A stretch of 64,000 nt of DNA from JAFEDN01 sp963844565. Lineage in GTDB: Bacteria; Pseudomonadota; Gammaproteobacteria; Coxiellales; Coxiellaceae. The translations under genes were made by a program, and so were the position numbers. Location: NCBI GenBank assembly GCA_963844565.1, contig CAWJON010000002.1:62001-126000 (forward strand), given 5' to 3'. The notes under the pieces are model-generated. The model made no database searches. It had not been told where the DNA came from and was given only the letters and a program-made list of their open reading frames with translations. This document shows positions 36,101-44,138 of the stretch, piece by piece. Each line of letters opens with the position of its first letter. Positions within the stretch are counted from its first letter, which is position 1.

Positions 36101-38561
36101 CTAAAGAAACAAATTCTTTTTTGTCGCCAACTTTGGCGATCCCGACATTTTCAGTGTGAATTTGATAATTGCCCACTAACAGAGAAGACATTAATGCTTT
36201 GGCTAGATTGGTGACGTCTAATTTTTCATTTTCTACCAATGCCTTAAATCCGGGCTGAAAGTGTGGATTACCCAGGATAGGGTTATTAATATTTTGACCG
36301 CCGTACGTCCCTTTGCCTCTTTTACCGGCAGGTTGTTGGACCATTTGATGAGATTTTTTATGAACGTCGGTGAATTCTCGGAAAAACAACGAGCCCACGT
36401 AAACATCGTCATCGTTAGGTTTGGTCAAGATAATACTGGCTGCCAGATTGCCCGATAAACCATTCATGATGTGACCGGCCAAAATTTCCGCAATATTTTC
36501 ACGGTTATTGGCGAGCCCATGGTCGGTGGCTTGTTTGAAGAAAATTAATTGGCTTTCAAGGTTTCCATCGGCGGTTTGAAAGCAGCGCAGATAATTACCG
36601 CCAAATTGACCGGGGTCATTTGCTCCGCCCATTTTTCCTGATACATAAAGACAATCAGTGATATGCGTATTTTTTTCAAAAGCAGTGCGTAAGTCGAGTA
36701 AAGAAGGGTTATTGCTTTCTAGCTTAATAAGCGGGGCGTTAAACAAATCGCCCAAATAACCATCCGGTGATTTTAAACCAGGTTGTATCCATGCGTTTAG
36801 TTTATCAGAATATCCAGTAACGGTTGCATCTGTTTGCATAAAATTTGCTTGAATTTGAGCAAAAGCAGATTTAATTGCCTCCGCGGCGATAGGTTTTTTG
36901 CTTGAATCAAATAATTTTTTGTTGTCAGTTACTAGTTTCTTAAAATTTTTATTGATCAGTTTTAGTTGATCATCTAGCGCTCTAATTTCTTTTTTTAAAA
37001 CTTTCTTTGTTTTAAGGTTATTTTCTTTTTTTAATTGCGCTTTGCGAATTTCGATTTTTTGATAAATAGAATTTTTCTGTTCGATCCATTGAGCTTGCAA
37101 AGCCTGGGTTAAATTGGCATTTTTTGAGTATTCTGCAAAAGTTTGTCTGAGTTGGCTTAAATCCAACTTGGGGGCAAAAATTTTCGCGTAAGCCTCGATA
37201 AAATCTTTTTGTTTTTCAATCGAAGTTTTTTGGATAATTGAAAAAAGTGTGGTCAAGCCTTTACTTCGATCTTCAGAAATCAGCTGTTCTATTAACGCCT
37301 GCCCAACGGAACCCGCTTTAACTTCTTGTAAAGGTGGGAGTAACGGAGATTTAGCTTCGTTTTGAATAACTGTTAACAGATTGGGGCTTACGGGTTGCTG
37401 AGGTAATTTTTGATAAGCGACGTCGACCAATTTTTCAATTCTTTCCCGATGAAGAATGGTTGAAGCTGACTCGGGGGTGTTCGAGTCTTGATTAATGGCC
37501 CGACCTTTTAAGGATTCGGCAAGAATTTTGATGCCTGCGATCGAAGGAATAATCGATAATTGTTCGAAGGCAGGGTTTTTTACTAGCTCTTCAACATCTT
37601 TGGTATCTTGATGAATTGAATAGGTGGTTAATTCAGTTAATGTTTCGCGGGTTGAAGGTGTAATCAAATTCCAAATTTCTGGTTTTCTCACCAATTTATA
37701 AAGTTGGTTGTCCATAAATGCTGATCTGATAATTTGCGCGCCATAGAAATTATAATTATTCTTTGCGCCTTGCATGACCCTTATCCAAAAATCAATGGCG
37801 TGAGCTTTCTCGGTAATCAACGCCGGTGAAGAAATGGCGTCAATAATATAATTAACCAATTGCTGATTTATTTGCTTAATTTCCGGCGTATCTTTGATTA
37901 ATTGGTTTTTTGGGGTAATTTGGTAAAGGTACTGGCCTAGCGTTTGTAATTCTTGCACCATCCGTCTTTCTTCTACCTGCTGGGATAAAGAAAATAATTT
38001 GGTTTGGTCTAAAGAGGGCAGTGCATCGATATATTGACGAGTTGGTTTCCCTTCCCGCAAACTTTGTCGTGTCATCAACTCGGCAAAACGAATTTGCGCT
38101 TTGGCTTTATTTTTTTCTGTGGTTTTCAAAGGATTAAAGCTAATTATTTCTGGGCTAATTTCTTCCGCATTAAGTGAGTGCCATAAAGGTTTTTTTCTCT
38201 GTAAAGCATTAAAATTATTCCAAAGTTCTTTTAAAGTATTACTGCCGGCTATGGTTGTATCCGTGGCTTGATAAAATCCAAATTCGCTGGGATTTGATTT
38301 TAATGCTTCATCTGTCGCAACAGTGAGTTGAGAAATTTGCTTTTGTAGGCGATCAAAGGGTGAAATTGCTTGAAACGTAGTTAAAAACAGTTGTTTTTGT
38401 GCCTGGGTAAGCACTGACCCTTTTTCGAGCGAGGCTTTTAGCTTAAAAAATTGATCGATTTCGGCTTGGAATTCTTTATCTTGTAGTTGAATCAGTAATT
38501 GTGCAGATTCGGCAACGAGGACTTCTAACTTAGGTTTTTGGGTAGGTTTTTCGGCTTTCAT
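33147..38561 (-). CDS. 1804-residue candidate Dot/Icm effector with kinase-like motifs
   Basis: No family was recognised over most of its length, which is soluble, Lys/Gln-rich and helical. Residues about 590-900 carry a kinase-like pattern: GGNYLRCF, a Lys in FFKQATDHG, Glu in NIAEILAGHI, a catalytic-loop-like GNYQIHTENVGI near 797 (H-x4-N) and a metal-site-like SLDFGGAF near 820. HipA-like, lipid-kinase-like or LepB-like folds are possible but unproven. A coiled coil lies near 510-560. Its promoter matches those of the dot/icm operons (38605-38636), which is the main reason to call it an effector. No signal peptide or transmembrane segment. It ends 23 bp from the transporter gene. Confidence 0.75.
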   Translation of the reverse strand: MKAEKPTQKPKLEVLVAESAQLLIQLQDKEFQAEIDQFFKLKASLEKGSVLTQAQKQLFLTTFQAISPFDRLQKQISQLTVATDEALKSNPSEFGFYQATDTTIAGSNTLKELWNNFNALQRKKPLWHSLNAEEISPEIISFNPLKTTEKNKAKAQIRFAELMTRQSLREGKPTRQYIDALPSLDQTKLFSLSQQVEERRMVQELQTLGQYLYQITPKNQLIKDTPEIKQINQQLVNYIIDAISSPALITEKAHAIDFWIRVMQGAKNNYNFYGAQIIRSAFMDNQLYKLVRKPEIWNLITPSTRETLTELTTYSIHQDTKDVEELVKNPAFEQLSIIPSIAGIKILAESLKGRAINQDSNTPESASTILHRERIEKLVDVAYQKLPQQPVSPNLLTVIQNEAKSPLLPPLQEVKAGSVGQALIEQLISEDRSKGLTTLFSIIQKTSIEKQKDFIEAYAKIFAPKLDLSQLRQTFAEYSKNANLTQALQAQWIEQKNSIYQKIEIRKAQLKKENNLKTKKVLKKEIRALDDQLKLINKNFKKLVTDNKKLFDSSKKPIAAEAIKSAFAQIQANFMQTDATVTGYSDKLNAWIQPGLKSPDGYLGDLFNAPLIKLESNNPSLLDLRTAFEKNTHITDCLYVSGKMGGANDPGQFGGNYLRCFQTADGNLESQLIFFKQATDHGLANNRENIAEILAGHIMNGLSGNLAASIILTKPNDDDVYVGSLFFREFTDVHKKSHQMVQQPAGKRGKGTYGGQNINNPILGNPHFQPGFKALVENEKLDVTNLAKALMSSLLVGNYQIHTENVGIAKVGDKKEFVSLDFGGAFRRLFKRKGAFKTKEQAGQFPKAVLPYLMAGRKYDACYLLAFPQEIRESKEFITGIETIANFDRDQLKIILDNAINYIIEYYGEKAFISQFARHLDTTGLELDVRSGNMAEKIAKTKEFLYYRLFSRQLSLKNFALNLKFKNQAYSAKTVLSENNIFYKYQNLDKNHKYIQITLDAKAMLSSLKLMNSSDEKEGKLSVKLKGLEDFLNYALSGDRYDLTKKDDQDIILQAMNEANQAVSLQKTLDVIPENPVTVAHGQTQKEVALTEKKVAHGIKNLYAIAETALQSGEIRYDAQGIASLHFSAQQLSAEIRQQFPNGLRQGLTIHLFKPGFRRVPPIRHLLQTRAQSLCLAAQKLFGVKITYPSISVEKLTQLISDSKGDNTALNRAVSQKTEQLIGDVLNQLFTTYCDEHKIEGGKERFVEFSQAIMHESAQTRADQASILTFNQESQHFSFDEGANVNLSWICDGIFDEKQTQFSVTSSLVKHASLAPSDAMGKAPMMDCLMDTYSNAIELIKKMAQIRQFGRTTQEAEKPLAVDLNYILLTTLAGSQQKQVDSYLLIKRVFQALDGVNLTFNLGAKSPTTVRVRASIMNTGINSLQNFHALAPGQRSVARENRKSYHRLIDAVRESSINIESKDATFNTMVERLRFQVNTSLHEEIELNPEEMHRSQEKLLAFNESFREKWHLYQHTKPGSEERQVLGEVLNDLRKAIKAENQIVDKVWYRPIEEMRRRNWETHQHTLQETLAYFNSAEGKQHSEKLTLPELNALSIEVLKLRMDNLYFSGKYLQPKSAAIFNAYFQLLESMVGIGGTPKVHNDQLLEGTNNYAYLEGLEVGDSALLGKLASQKLDDPKELSGYYQAVIAAEPKKPETATVSRLGIFSRASSPKRSSLSLSIEALCQRIENQNVQESQKNFSDYKKDDLGNVIYRLIADQQQIGNFLKQETIEDKDREKLSGTLLDISKVLSQRLEFRDTITLIS

Positions 38562-38604
38562 GTATTTTTTCTAGTTTTACGGATTTAACAATATTTGTGG
38601 AAAA

Positions 38605-38636
38605 ATTATAGACTTAGTAGCTTAAGGGAATATTAA
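38605..38636 (-). promoter_or_regulatory. PmrA-like box and -10 of the 1804-residue gene
   Basis: On the minus strand: TTAAT-ATTCC-CTTAAG (38636-38621), ten bases, then TATAAT (38610-38605), 44 bp before the start codon. Spacing and bases match the icmR-icmQ promoter at 54815 exactly. Confidence 0.75.
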
Positions 38637-38740
38637 TGACTTAAAGCAACGCAGTATTAAAAATTCATAAATCATTTGCTTTGTACAAAAGGTTCTGTTA
38701 AATTGCTTCAATAAGGCAGTGCTGCGGCATTGTCTTAGGG

Positions 38741-38781
38741 AGTCTCCATCTGCGCCTGAGAAGGGCCTAGAGATGGAGACT
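38741..38781 (+). repeat. Hairpin upstream of the 82-residue gene
   Basis: Arms AGTCTCCATCT (38741-38751) and AGATGGAGACT (38771-38781) are exact complements with a 19-base loop, 72 bp before the next gene start. It could be a leader structure. The rest of 38637-38853 shows nothing else clear. Confidence 0.6.
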
Positions 38782-38853
38782 TTGTTAGTCGTCCCGACGC
38801 AGTGTGAGAAGCACCGCGACGAGACTGGCCACAAACAACAAAAGAGGTTGATT

Positions 38854-39102
38854 ATGGTTGAAGCCATTGTATCCGATTTTTCGGATGTCGTCTTGTCCTC
38901 CCACCGAGGTTTAAATTCAGCAGAAATCATTCAAGATTGTCTGGAGAAGGCTAAAGCGATGTTAGAAATTTTGACGATAGACTTTGATATGAGGTCGTTG
39001 TCGTCAGAATCACACCATCAGTATTTGGCTTTGCTGGATGATTTGGTGGACTTATCGTACCGCCAATTGATGAAATTTCGGGATATAAACTTAAATAAAT
39101 AG
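38854..39102 (+). CDS. Small uncharacterised protein, 82 residues
   Basis: The start at 38854 is chosen for AGAGG 6 bp upstream; the frame stays open to 38719, so a 127-residue form is possible. Sequence MVEAIVSDFSDVVLSSHRGL, then a helical part with EIIQDCLEKAKAMLEI and LDDLVDLSYRQLMKF. It loosely resembles small DUF3077-type proteins (helix plus LDDLV-x-LSYR-like segment), but this is not firm. It stands alone between the effector candidate and the AAA/nuclease gene. Confidence 0.5.
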   Translation: MVEAIVSDFSDVVLSSHRGLNSAEIIQDCLEKAKAMLEILTIDFDMRSLSSESHHQYLALLDDLVDLSYRQLMKFRDINLNK

Positions 39103-39181
39103 GACAAGACGGTCGGGATTGTTTGATTCCGCAAATAATCCCGATATTTTGGTTTAGTGATTGCCAATAGGGAGCATAACT

Positions 39182-40897
39182 ATGAAATTACCTTTGGGTT
39201 ATGATAATTTTAAAGAACTGATTGATAATCAATTGGATTTTGTTGATAAGAGTTTATTTATCAAAGAAGTTTTAGATGATAATGCAACTAAAGTTGCCGT
39301 TATTACTCGTCCGCGCCGTTTCGGTAAGACTTTGAATTTATCCATGTTACATTATTTTTTAGCCGCAGAAGCCTATGGTCAATCTACCAAGGGTTTATTT
39401 CAAGGACTTAAAATTTCCGAGTTGGGTGATGAGTATTTGCGTCATCAAGGCCGCTACCCCGTTATTTTTATCACTTTTAAAGAAGTCAAAGACCATACTT
39501 TTGAGCATACTCTGCGTAATATGCAATCTCTAATGGCGAATGTATATAGAGAGTATCGATATTTGCTATCTTGTGAAAAATTGGATCAGGAAGATAAAAG
39601 ATTCTACCAGACCGTTTTAAGCCGAGAAGCAGATATATCTGTTCTGCAAGCAGCGATTATGAATTTAACGACATATTTATTTCAATATCACGGTGTTAAA
39701 CCTTGGATATTAATTGATGAATATGATACGCCGATTCAATCAGCCTATGTACACGGTTATTATGAAGAAGTGATCAGTCTAATGCGCGGGATGTTTGGGG
39801 CCGCATTAAAAACTAATCCTTATTTAGAACGAGCCGTCATTACCGGAATTTTACGGGTCTCCAAAGAAAGTTTATTTTCTGGTCTAAATAATCTCAAGGT
39901 CTATTCTTTGCTGCAATCTCATTATGGGCAACATTTTGGATTTACCGAAGATGAAGTAGGAGATTTGCTGCAAAGAGCTGGATTAGCTGCACAATCAGCC
40001 GAAATTCGGGATTGGTATAACGGCTACCTGGCAGGCAAATGGACCATTTACAATCCCTGGTCTATCGTTAATTGTATTCGTGAAGAGGGTGTACTCGCAC
40101 CTTACTGGGTGAATACCAGCGATAATCAGCTGATTAAGAATTTATTAACCCATGCCCGTGAGAGCTTTCGTATTGAGTTAGAAGACTTATTGTCTGGAAA
40201 ATCATTAGAAAAATCGATTGATGAGAATGTAGTATTTGGCGATTTAAAAAAGAATGAATCTGCGGCATGGAGTTTGTTGTTGATGTCAGGATATTTGAAG
40301 GTAACCGATATACGCCGGACAGAAATGGGGAGTTACTGCACCTTAATTATTCCCAATCGAGAAGTACGTGGTTTATATCGCCGGATTATAGAGCAATGGT
40401 TGTCGAATGGTCATGGTTCAGAATGGTTTGAAAACTTCTTAAATCATTTACTCACTGGCAATCTTCAAGCTTTTGAAGTTGATTTTCGCCATTTAGTGGA
40501 AGAAACTTTTAGTGTGCATGACACATCCAAAGACCCGGAAGCGTTTTATCATGGATTTATGGTCGGAGCGACAGCGAGCTTATTTCACAATAAAAATTAT
40601 GAAATTAAATCAAATCGGGAATCTGGCTATGGAAGATACGACTACATGATCTATTCCCATGATCTATCAAAACCGACTATTATTTTAGAAATTAAGCGGG
40701 TGAAAAAAACTGAAAAAATGAGCTCAGATGATCTCGATAAGATTTTAACGGAAACTGCAAAACAAGCGTTAACCCAAATAACTCAACAAAGTTATTTATC
40801 AGAAGCTAAACAACGTGGCCGCACCCATATCCTAAAAGTGGGCTTAGCCTTTTGCGGCAAGCATTTTCAAATTCAATCTGAACTATCGCCAGAATAA
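39182..40897 (+). CDS. AAA-ATPase-like / PD-(D/E)XK nuclease-like fusion (PF09820/PF08011 type)
   Basis: 571 residues from the ATG at 39182 (GGGAG 8 bp upstream). The N-terminal AAA-ATPase_like domain has the characteristic ITRPRRFGKTLNLSML Walker A (about 40-55) and WILIDEYDTPIQSAY Walker B (about 174-188). The C-terminal PDDEXK_9 part has GRYDYMIYSHD and IILEIKRVK near residue 500. This family is abundant in intracellular and gut bacteria and spreads horizontally. Function is unknown; a defence or mobile-element role is often guessed. Confidence 0.9.
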   Translation: MKLPLGYDNFKELIDNQLDFVDKSLFIKEVLDDNATKVAVITRPRRFGKTLNLSMLHYFLAAEAYGQSTKGLFQGLKISELGDEYLRHQGRYPVIFITFKEVKDHTFEHTLRNMQSLMANVYREYRYLLSCEKLDQEDKRFYQTVLSREADISVLQAAIMNLTTYLFQYHGVKPWILIDEYDTPIQSAYVHGYYEEVISLMRGMFGAALKTNPYLERAVITGILRVSKESLFSGLNNLKVYSLLQSHYGQHFGFTEDEVGDLLQRAGLAAQSAEIRDWYNGYLAGKWTIYNPWSIVNCIREEGVLAPYWVNTSDNQLIKNLLTHARESFRIELEDLLSGKSLEKSIDENVVFGDLKKNESAAWSLLLMSGYLKVTDIRRTEMGSYCTLIIPNREVRGLYRRIIEQWLSNGHGSEWFENFLNHLLTGNLQAFEVDFRHLVEETFSVHDTSKDPEAFYHGFMVGATASLFHNKNYEIKSNRESGYGRYDYMIYSHDLSKPTIILEIKRVKKTEKMSSDDLDKILTETAKQALTQITQQSYLSEAKQRGRTHILKVGLAFCGKHFQIQSELSPE

Positions 40898-40941
40898 TTA
40901 GGCCACTGGATTGTTAATGTCAAATAATTTTCGTAGAAGAT

Positions 40942-41033
40942 CACCTACTGATGGGGGATCGCAAGGGGGAGAAGAGCGTAGCGATCTCCCCCTTCATTGC
41001 TGAGATGCAGCTTAGCTGCGGCTCAGCATCAAA
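40942..41033. repeat. Palindromic dispersed repeat, related to the cluster at 20928-21292
   Basis: Read in reverse it matches GATGCTGAGCCGCAGC(A/T)AAGCTGCATCTCAGCAATGAAGGGG-type sequence of 20928 onward. Its other end, TCACCT, GATGGGGGATCGCAAGGGG and AGAAGAGCG, matches the right end of the second unit there. It fills the gap between the convergent AAA/nuclease gene and icmX. Confidence 0.8.
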
Positions 41034-41074
41034 ACCAGGAAGCAATTTCCGCTCAGCGGGAATTGCTGGTAAAT

Positions 41075-42454
41075 TTACTGATTATAGTCGCTGCTATTGT
41101 ATGAGCCATTATTATAGTTGTTAGCAGCGTCTTGGGCGTCTTGTTTGTTTTTGTCGGTAATATCATTATTACCGGTGTCACTAGACGTATTGGTTGTTGT
41201 GGTATTACTCGTGTTGCTATCTTTGTTGGTGCTGCTATCGTAAAAAGTTTTGATGGCTGCATTAACGTCGTTGGCCTGTGTTTTTAAATTCAGTTCACCC
41301 ATATCATTGGTTTGTAAGAGTGACATGGCTAAAGCAGCCATAATTTTTTCATTGTCTAAATGGTTACGATAAAGCTGCTTAGAGATTTGATCTTGCACAA
41401 GTAGAGATTTTCTTTGCAGGTTTTCCATCGAGTCAGTGGCGACTTCCTGATACCAGGCTTTATCATGATTTGCTTGATATTTAGCGATTTGTTGAGGGCT
41501 AGCATACGTATAAAGAGTAATTTTTTGGCCATCGTTGTCTGGATCGGGGATTTCGCTGGCGCGAGGTTCGACTCCAACGGCACGGCTAAGTGTCTCAAGT
41601 TGAGGATCTTTGGTTAATGAACGAATGGGGCGACGTTCAGCAGCCAGCCCAATTAAAATATCATTAGCGACAGATTTGCTTGCTGTTAATGAACGAATCG
41701 TTGTTTGATAATTATTATAAGTTGGGTTATTACGAAATTCATTAATTTTTTGCCCGAGTACTTTTGGCGAACGGTTTTTGTAATTGTTTAACGCATCACG
41801 TAATTGGCTAAGATTAATGTTGTCGGTGTATGAGATATATTGCTTAGTAACAAAGGCAATAAAATCTTTGCTATTTTTTTCTTGTTCTACAGTATATAAG
41901 TCGGGTTCAATTAAATTAGCAAAATTGAACGCATCATCATTTCGCTCTGGAGCACTCAAATTTTTCCGGGTCCAGAATGAGCTTGCTTCAATGCCTTGTA
42001 CCAAGGAAAAAATAGAATCGCTGGCTTCTATATTTTTTAATCGACGAGCAGATTTGTCTTGTTTTTCACTTTGTGCATTTATTTTTTGAACTTCAGGTTG
42101 ATTTTTATTGGTATAGGTAAGCGTTTTCGCAGCAAATGGGAGTAAAGTTTGCTTAACGGCTGAATCTGATTCTTGATGAATCATTGCCCGCGTTTTGCTT
42201 TGAATGTCATCTTGTTTGTTGATGATATCGATGGCGTCAATAAAACTTTTATCCAATTCATAAGCCAGCCGATTGATCATTCGCACCTGTGCCTTTGCCA
42301 GGGAATCAATTTTGTTACCCAGCTCTTGTACAGCCATGCTGGCGCTAAACGATTCAACTGCAGGCGAAGTTGGGTCCGCAGCGTGGACGAGACTTGCTGC
42401 AGCCATTAAACTAAACGCCGTGGTTACTAAAATTTTTTTTCTTTTATTGGTCAT
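41075..42454 (-). CDS. icmX: Dot/Icm secretion protein IcmX
   Basis: 459 residues, close to the Legionella protein. IcmX is a periplasmic or secreted component needed for Dot/Icm function, with unclear mechanism. The signal peptide is MTNKRKKILVTTAFSLMAAASLVHA. The mature part carries the family pattern with LAYELDKSFIDAIDIINKQD and LAAERRPIRSLTKD. The C-terminus is a low-complexity Asn/Thr/Asp tail. It is the last gene of icmW-orf-icmX, and its 3' end faces a dispersed repeat. Confidence 0.9.
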   Translation of the reverse strand: MTNKRKKILVTTAFSLMAAASLVHAADPTSPAVESFSASMAVQELGNKIDSLAKAQVRMINRLAYELDKSFIDAIDIINKQDDIQSKTRAMIHQESDSAVKQTLLPFAAKTLTYTNKNQPEVQKINAQSEKQDKSARRLKNIEASDSIFSLVQGIEASSFWTRKNLSAPERNDDAFNFANLIEPDLYTVEQEKNSKDFIAFVTKQYISYTDNINLSQLRDALNNYKNRSPKVLGQKINEFRNNPTYNNYQTTIRSLTASKSVANDILIGLAAERRPIRSLTKDPQLETLSRAVGVEPRASEIPDPDNDGQKITLYTYASPQQIAKYQANHDKAWYQEVATDSMENLQRKSLLVQDQISKQLYRNHLDNEKIMAALAMSLLQTNDMGELNLKTQANDVNAAIKTFYDSSTNKDSNTSNTTTTNTSSDTGNNDITDKNKQDAQDAANNYNNGSYNSSDYNQ

Positions 42455-42493
42455 ACAGTCTCTTTTTTTATAGTGAACTTCACTTAAATTGCT

Positions 42494-43042
42494 TTAAAAC
42501 CAATTAACATCTTCAGGAGGACCTTTCGGAGAAGTGTCAGCGGTTGAATTAGAATTGGTATCGGATGCTTCATTTGCCGAATTGTTATTGTTATTGTTAT
42601 TATTTTTATTTTGAGAGTTATTTTGAGAATTATTTGCTGGACGTTGTTCAGATAATTGTTTCAATTTACTGGAAAGCAATGCTTTCTTGGCCATATTTTC
42701 TTGTTGAGTTTGGGCATCTAACTGTTCATAAATATTTTGAGCAACACTGGCATAATACAAGTTATTCAAAGATTGACGGCAGTAAGAAGCGCCCCTCAAC
42801 ATGTCAGATAAGCGACCTTCTTTGCTTAATGATTGGTACATATCGTTGCAGGACGCCATACATAATTGCAGAGTGGCGATATCCCGCGTGGGTACTGCTG
42901 GATCTACATCACCTTGTTGGATTAAAGCAGAACAGCCATTTTTATCATCGGTAGGCAGGATTTGCGCGTTGTCCGCTAAGGCTTGCCAGCTGACGCCAAG
43001 CATGCCGAGACAAACGATGAAAAAAGGCCATTTTTTATGCAT
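42494..43042 (-). CDS. Periplasmic protein of unknown function between icmW and icmX
   Basis: 182 residues from the ATG at 43042 (AGAGGA 8 bp upstream; a GTG two codons earlier also fits). A signal peptide (MHKKWPFFIVCLGMLGVSWQALA) is followed by three or more cysteines (NGCSAL, LQLCMASCNDMY, ASYCRQSLNNLYY), a helical region and an Asn/Gln/Ser-rich tail. It overlaps the end of icmW by 8 bp and precedes icmX, so it is translated with them. In L. pneumophila icmW and icmX are adjacent as I recall, so this is probably a lineage-specific periplasmic Dot/Icm factor. No family was recognised. Confidence 0.8.
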   Translation of the reverse strand: MHKKWPFFIVCLGMLGVSWQALADNAQILPTDDKNGCSALIQQGDVDPAVPTRDIATLQLCMASCNDMYQSLSKEGRLSDMLRGASYCRQSLNNLYYASVAQNIYEQLDAQTQQENMAKKALLSSKLKQLSEQRPANNSQNNSQNKNNNNNNNNSANEASDTNSNSTADTSPKGPPEDVNWF

Positions 43043-43487
43043 AATCACGATCCTCTAAAGCTTTTAATACCAATTTTAAACGGTCCGGTGCAAAAACCCG
43101 GCTCAATAAACGCAATCTTTCAAACACAATATTGCGTCTTAGGAAAACCCCGCTGTTATCTTGATCGGATTGCGTATGTTCCTCAGCGTACATCAACACT
43201 TTTGCTGCTGCGCCGGGATGTGCATTGTCCAAGCACATTAATAAACGTAATCCACGACCTGTCTTAATATGAGTGACTAATTCCACTACCCCTTGTTCTT
43301 GTTGGAGCTCAACATTTTCAATATTGTCTAACGCCTTCCCCAGCTCCTTGAGCGAATCCTCTAATTCTGGATTGTCATCATGTGTCCAATTCTCAACACC
43401 TTCCATAAAACTAATGACTCGGTAAATAGTCGAGTCTTGGTAATTTTTCCAAAATTGATGCACCGCAGAGTGGCTTAAATCGGGCAT
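43035..43487 (-). CDS. icmW: Dot/Icm adaptor protein IcmW
   Basis: 150 residues from the ATG at 43487, chosen for AAGGAG 7 bp upstream and the conserved start MPDLSHSA. IcmW is a small acidic cytoplasmic adaptor that, with IcmS, binds effectors and docks on the DotL/DotM coupling complex. Strongly conserved blocks are visible: YRVISFMEGVENWTHD, KTGRGLRLLMCLDN and RRNIVFERLRLLSRVFAPDR. It is divergent from icmV across a perfect 28-bp inverted repeat. Confidence 0.97.
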   Translation of the reverse strand: MPDLSHSAVHQFWKNYQDSTIYRVISFMEGVENWTHDDNPELEDSLKELGKALDNIENVELQQEQGVVELVTHIKTGRGLRLLMCLDNAHPGAAAKVLMYAEEHTQSDQDNSGVFLRRNIVFERLRLLSRVFAPDRLKLVLKALEDRDYA

Positions 43488-43510
43488 AGGTTTCTCCTTA
43501 AGTTGAATAC

Positions 43511-43592
43511 AGTTTATCAACCTAACCTTAAGGAATCATTAACTAATAGTCATCTTTCTCTTAATGATTCCTTAAGGTTAGGTTGATACCAT
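43511..43592. promoter_or_regulatory. Divergent icmW/icmV promoter region with two PmrA-like boxes
   Basis: A perfect inverted repeat (43515-43542 and 43561-43588, 18-base spacer) contains one TTAAT-GATTC-CTTAAG box per arm. The left box (43542-43527) is ten bases from TAAACT (43516-43511) toward icmW. The right box (43561-43576) is ten bases from TACCAT (43587-43592) toward icmV. Two CTTAA half-sites 11 bp apart fit an OmpR/PhoB-type regulator such as PmrA. Confidence 0.75.
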
Positions 43593-43664
43593 AGAGGCTC
43601 ATTCTAAACAATTCCTCCATGCCGAGTAAACGCGGGGGATTATTAATAATGCAGGTAATAGATT

Positions 43665-44138
43665 ATGGGTTTTAAGAGTGTCGTTAAAAGTAGTTTTGTC
43701 AGAGGGTGGAATTTTAAAGCCTGGTTAGGGGTAAATACCATCGTCCAAAACGGAAAAACCGTAAAAAATCTGTTTGTGAATGCAGTCTCCTCTAAGCCAC
43801 AAACCGATAAAATTATTAAAAATGAAACCTTTAGCGATTGTATGAAACGCTTGAATATTAATGAAGCGGCACTACAGAAAAAAATTAAAACCAGTGGCCA
43901 AGCTGCCTTGCTTTGCTTGCTACTATCTATTCCAATGATTGGTTATACCGTTTATATTTTTAATTCGGGTTTTTATCTCTCCGGGTTTGTTTGCTTGATG
44001 ATTTCCTTTCTTTTATTATCGCGAGCCTTTCGCGAACATTTTAACCGCTTTCAAATGCAACAGCGTAAGCTCGGCTGCACCGCAGGGGAGTGGTTGACCC
44101 ATACTTGCGGGCTGAAGCGAAGCTCGAGGAAAAAATAA
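43665..44138 (+). CDS. icmV: Dot/Icm inner-membrane protein IcmV
   Basis: 157 residues. N-terminal soluble region with SFVRGWNFKAWLGVNTI, then two transmembrane helices near residues 84-103 and 107-125 (ALLCLLLSIPMIGYTVYIF; GFVCLMISFLLLS) and a basic C-terminal tail. IcmV is an inner-membrane component required for DotA function and always paired with dotA. Its stop TAA overlaps the dotA ATG (TAATG). Confidence 0.93.
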   Translation: MGFKSVVKSSFVRGWNFKAWLGVNTIVQNGKTVKNLFVNAVSSKPQTDKIIKNETFSDCMKRLNINEAALQKKIKTSGQAALLCLLLSIPMIGYTVYIFNSGFYLSGFVCLMISFLLLSRAFREHFNRFQMQQRKLGCTAGEWLTHTCGLKRSSRKK

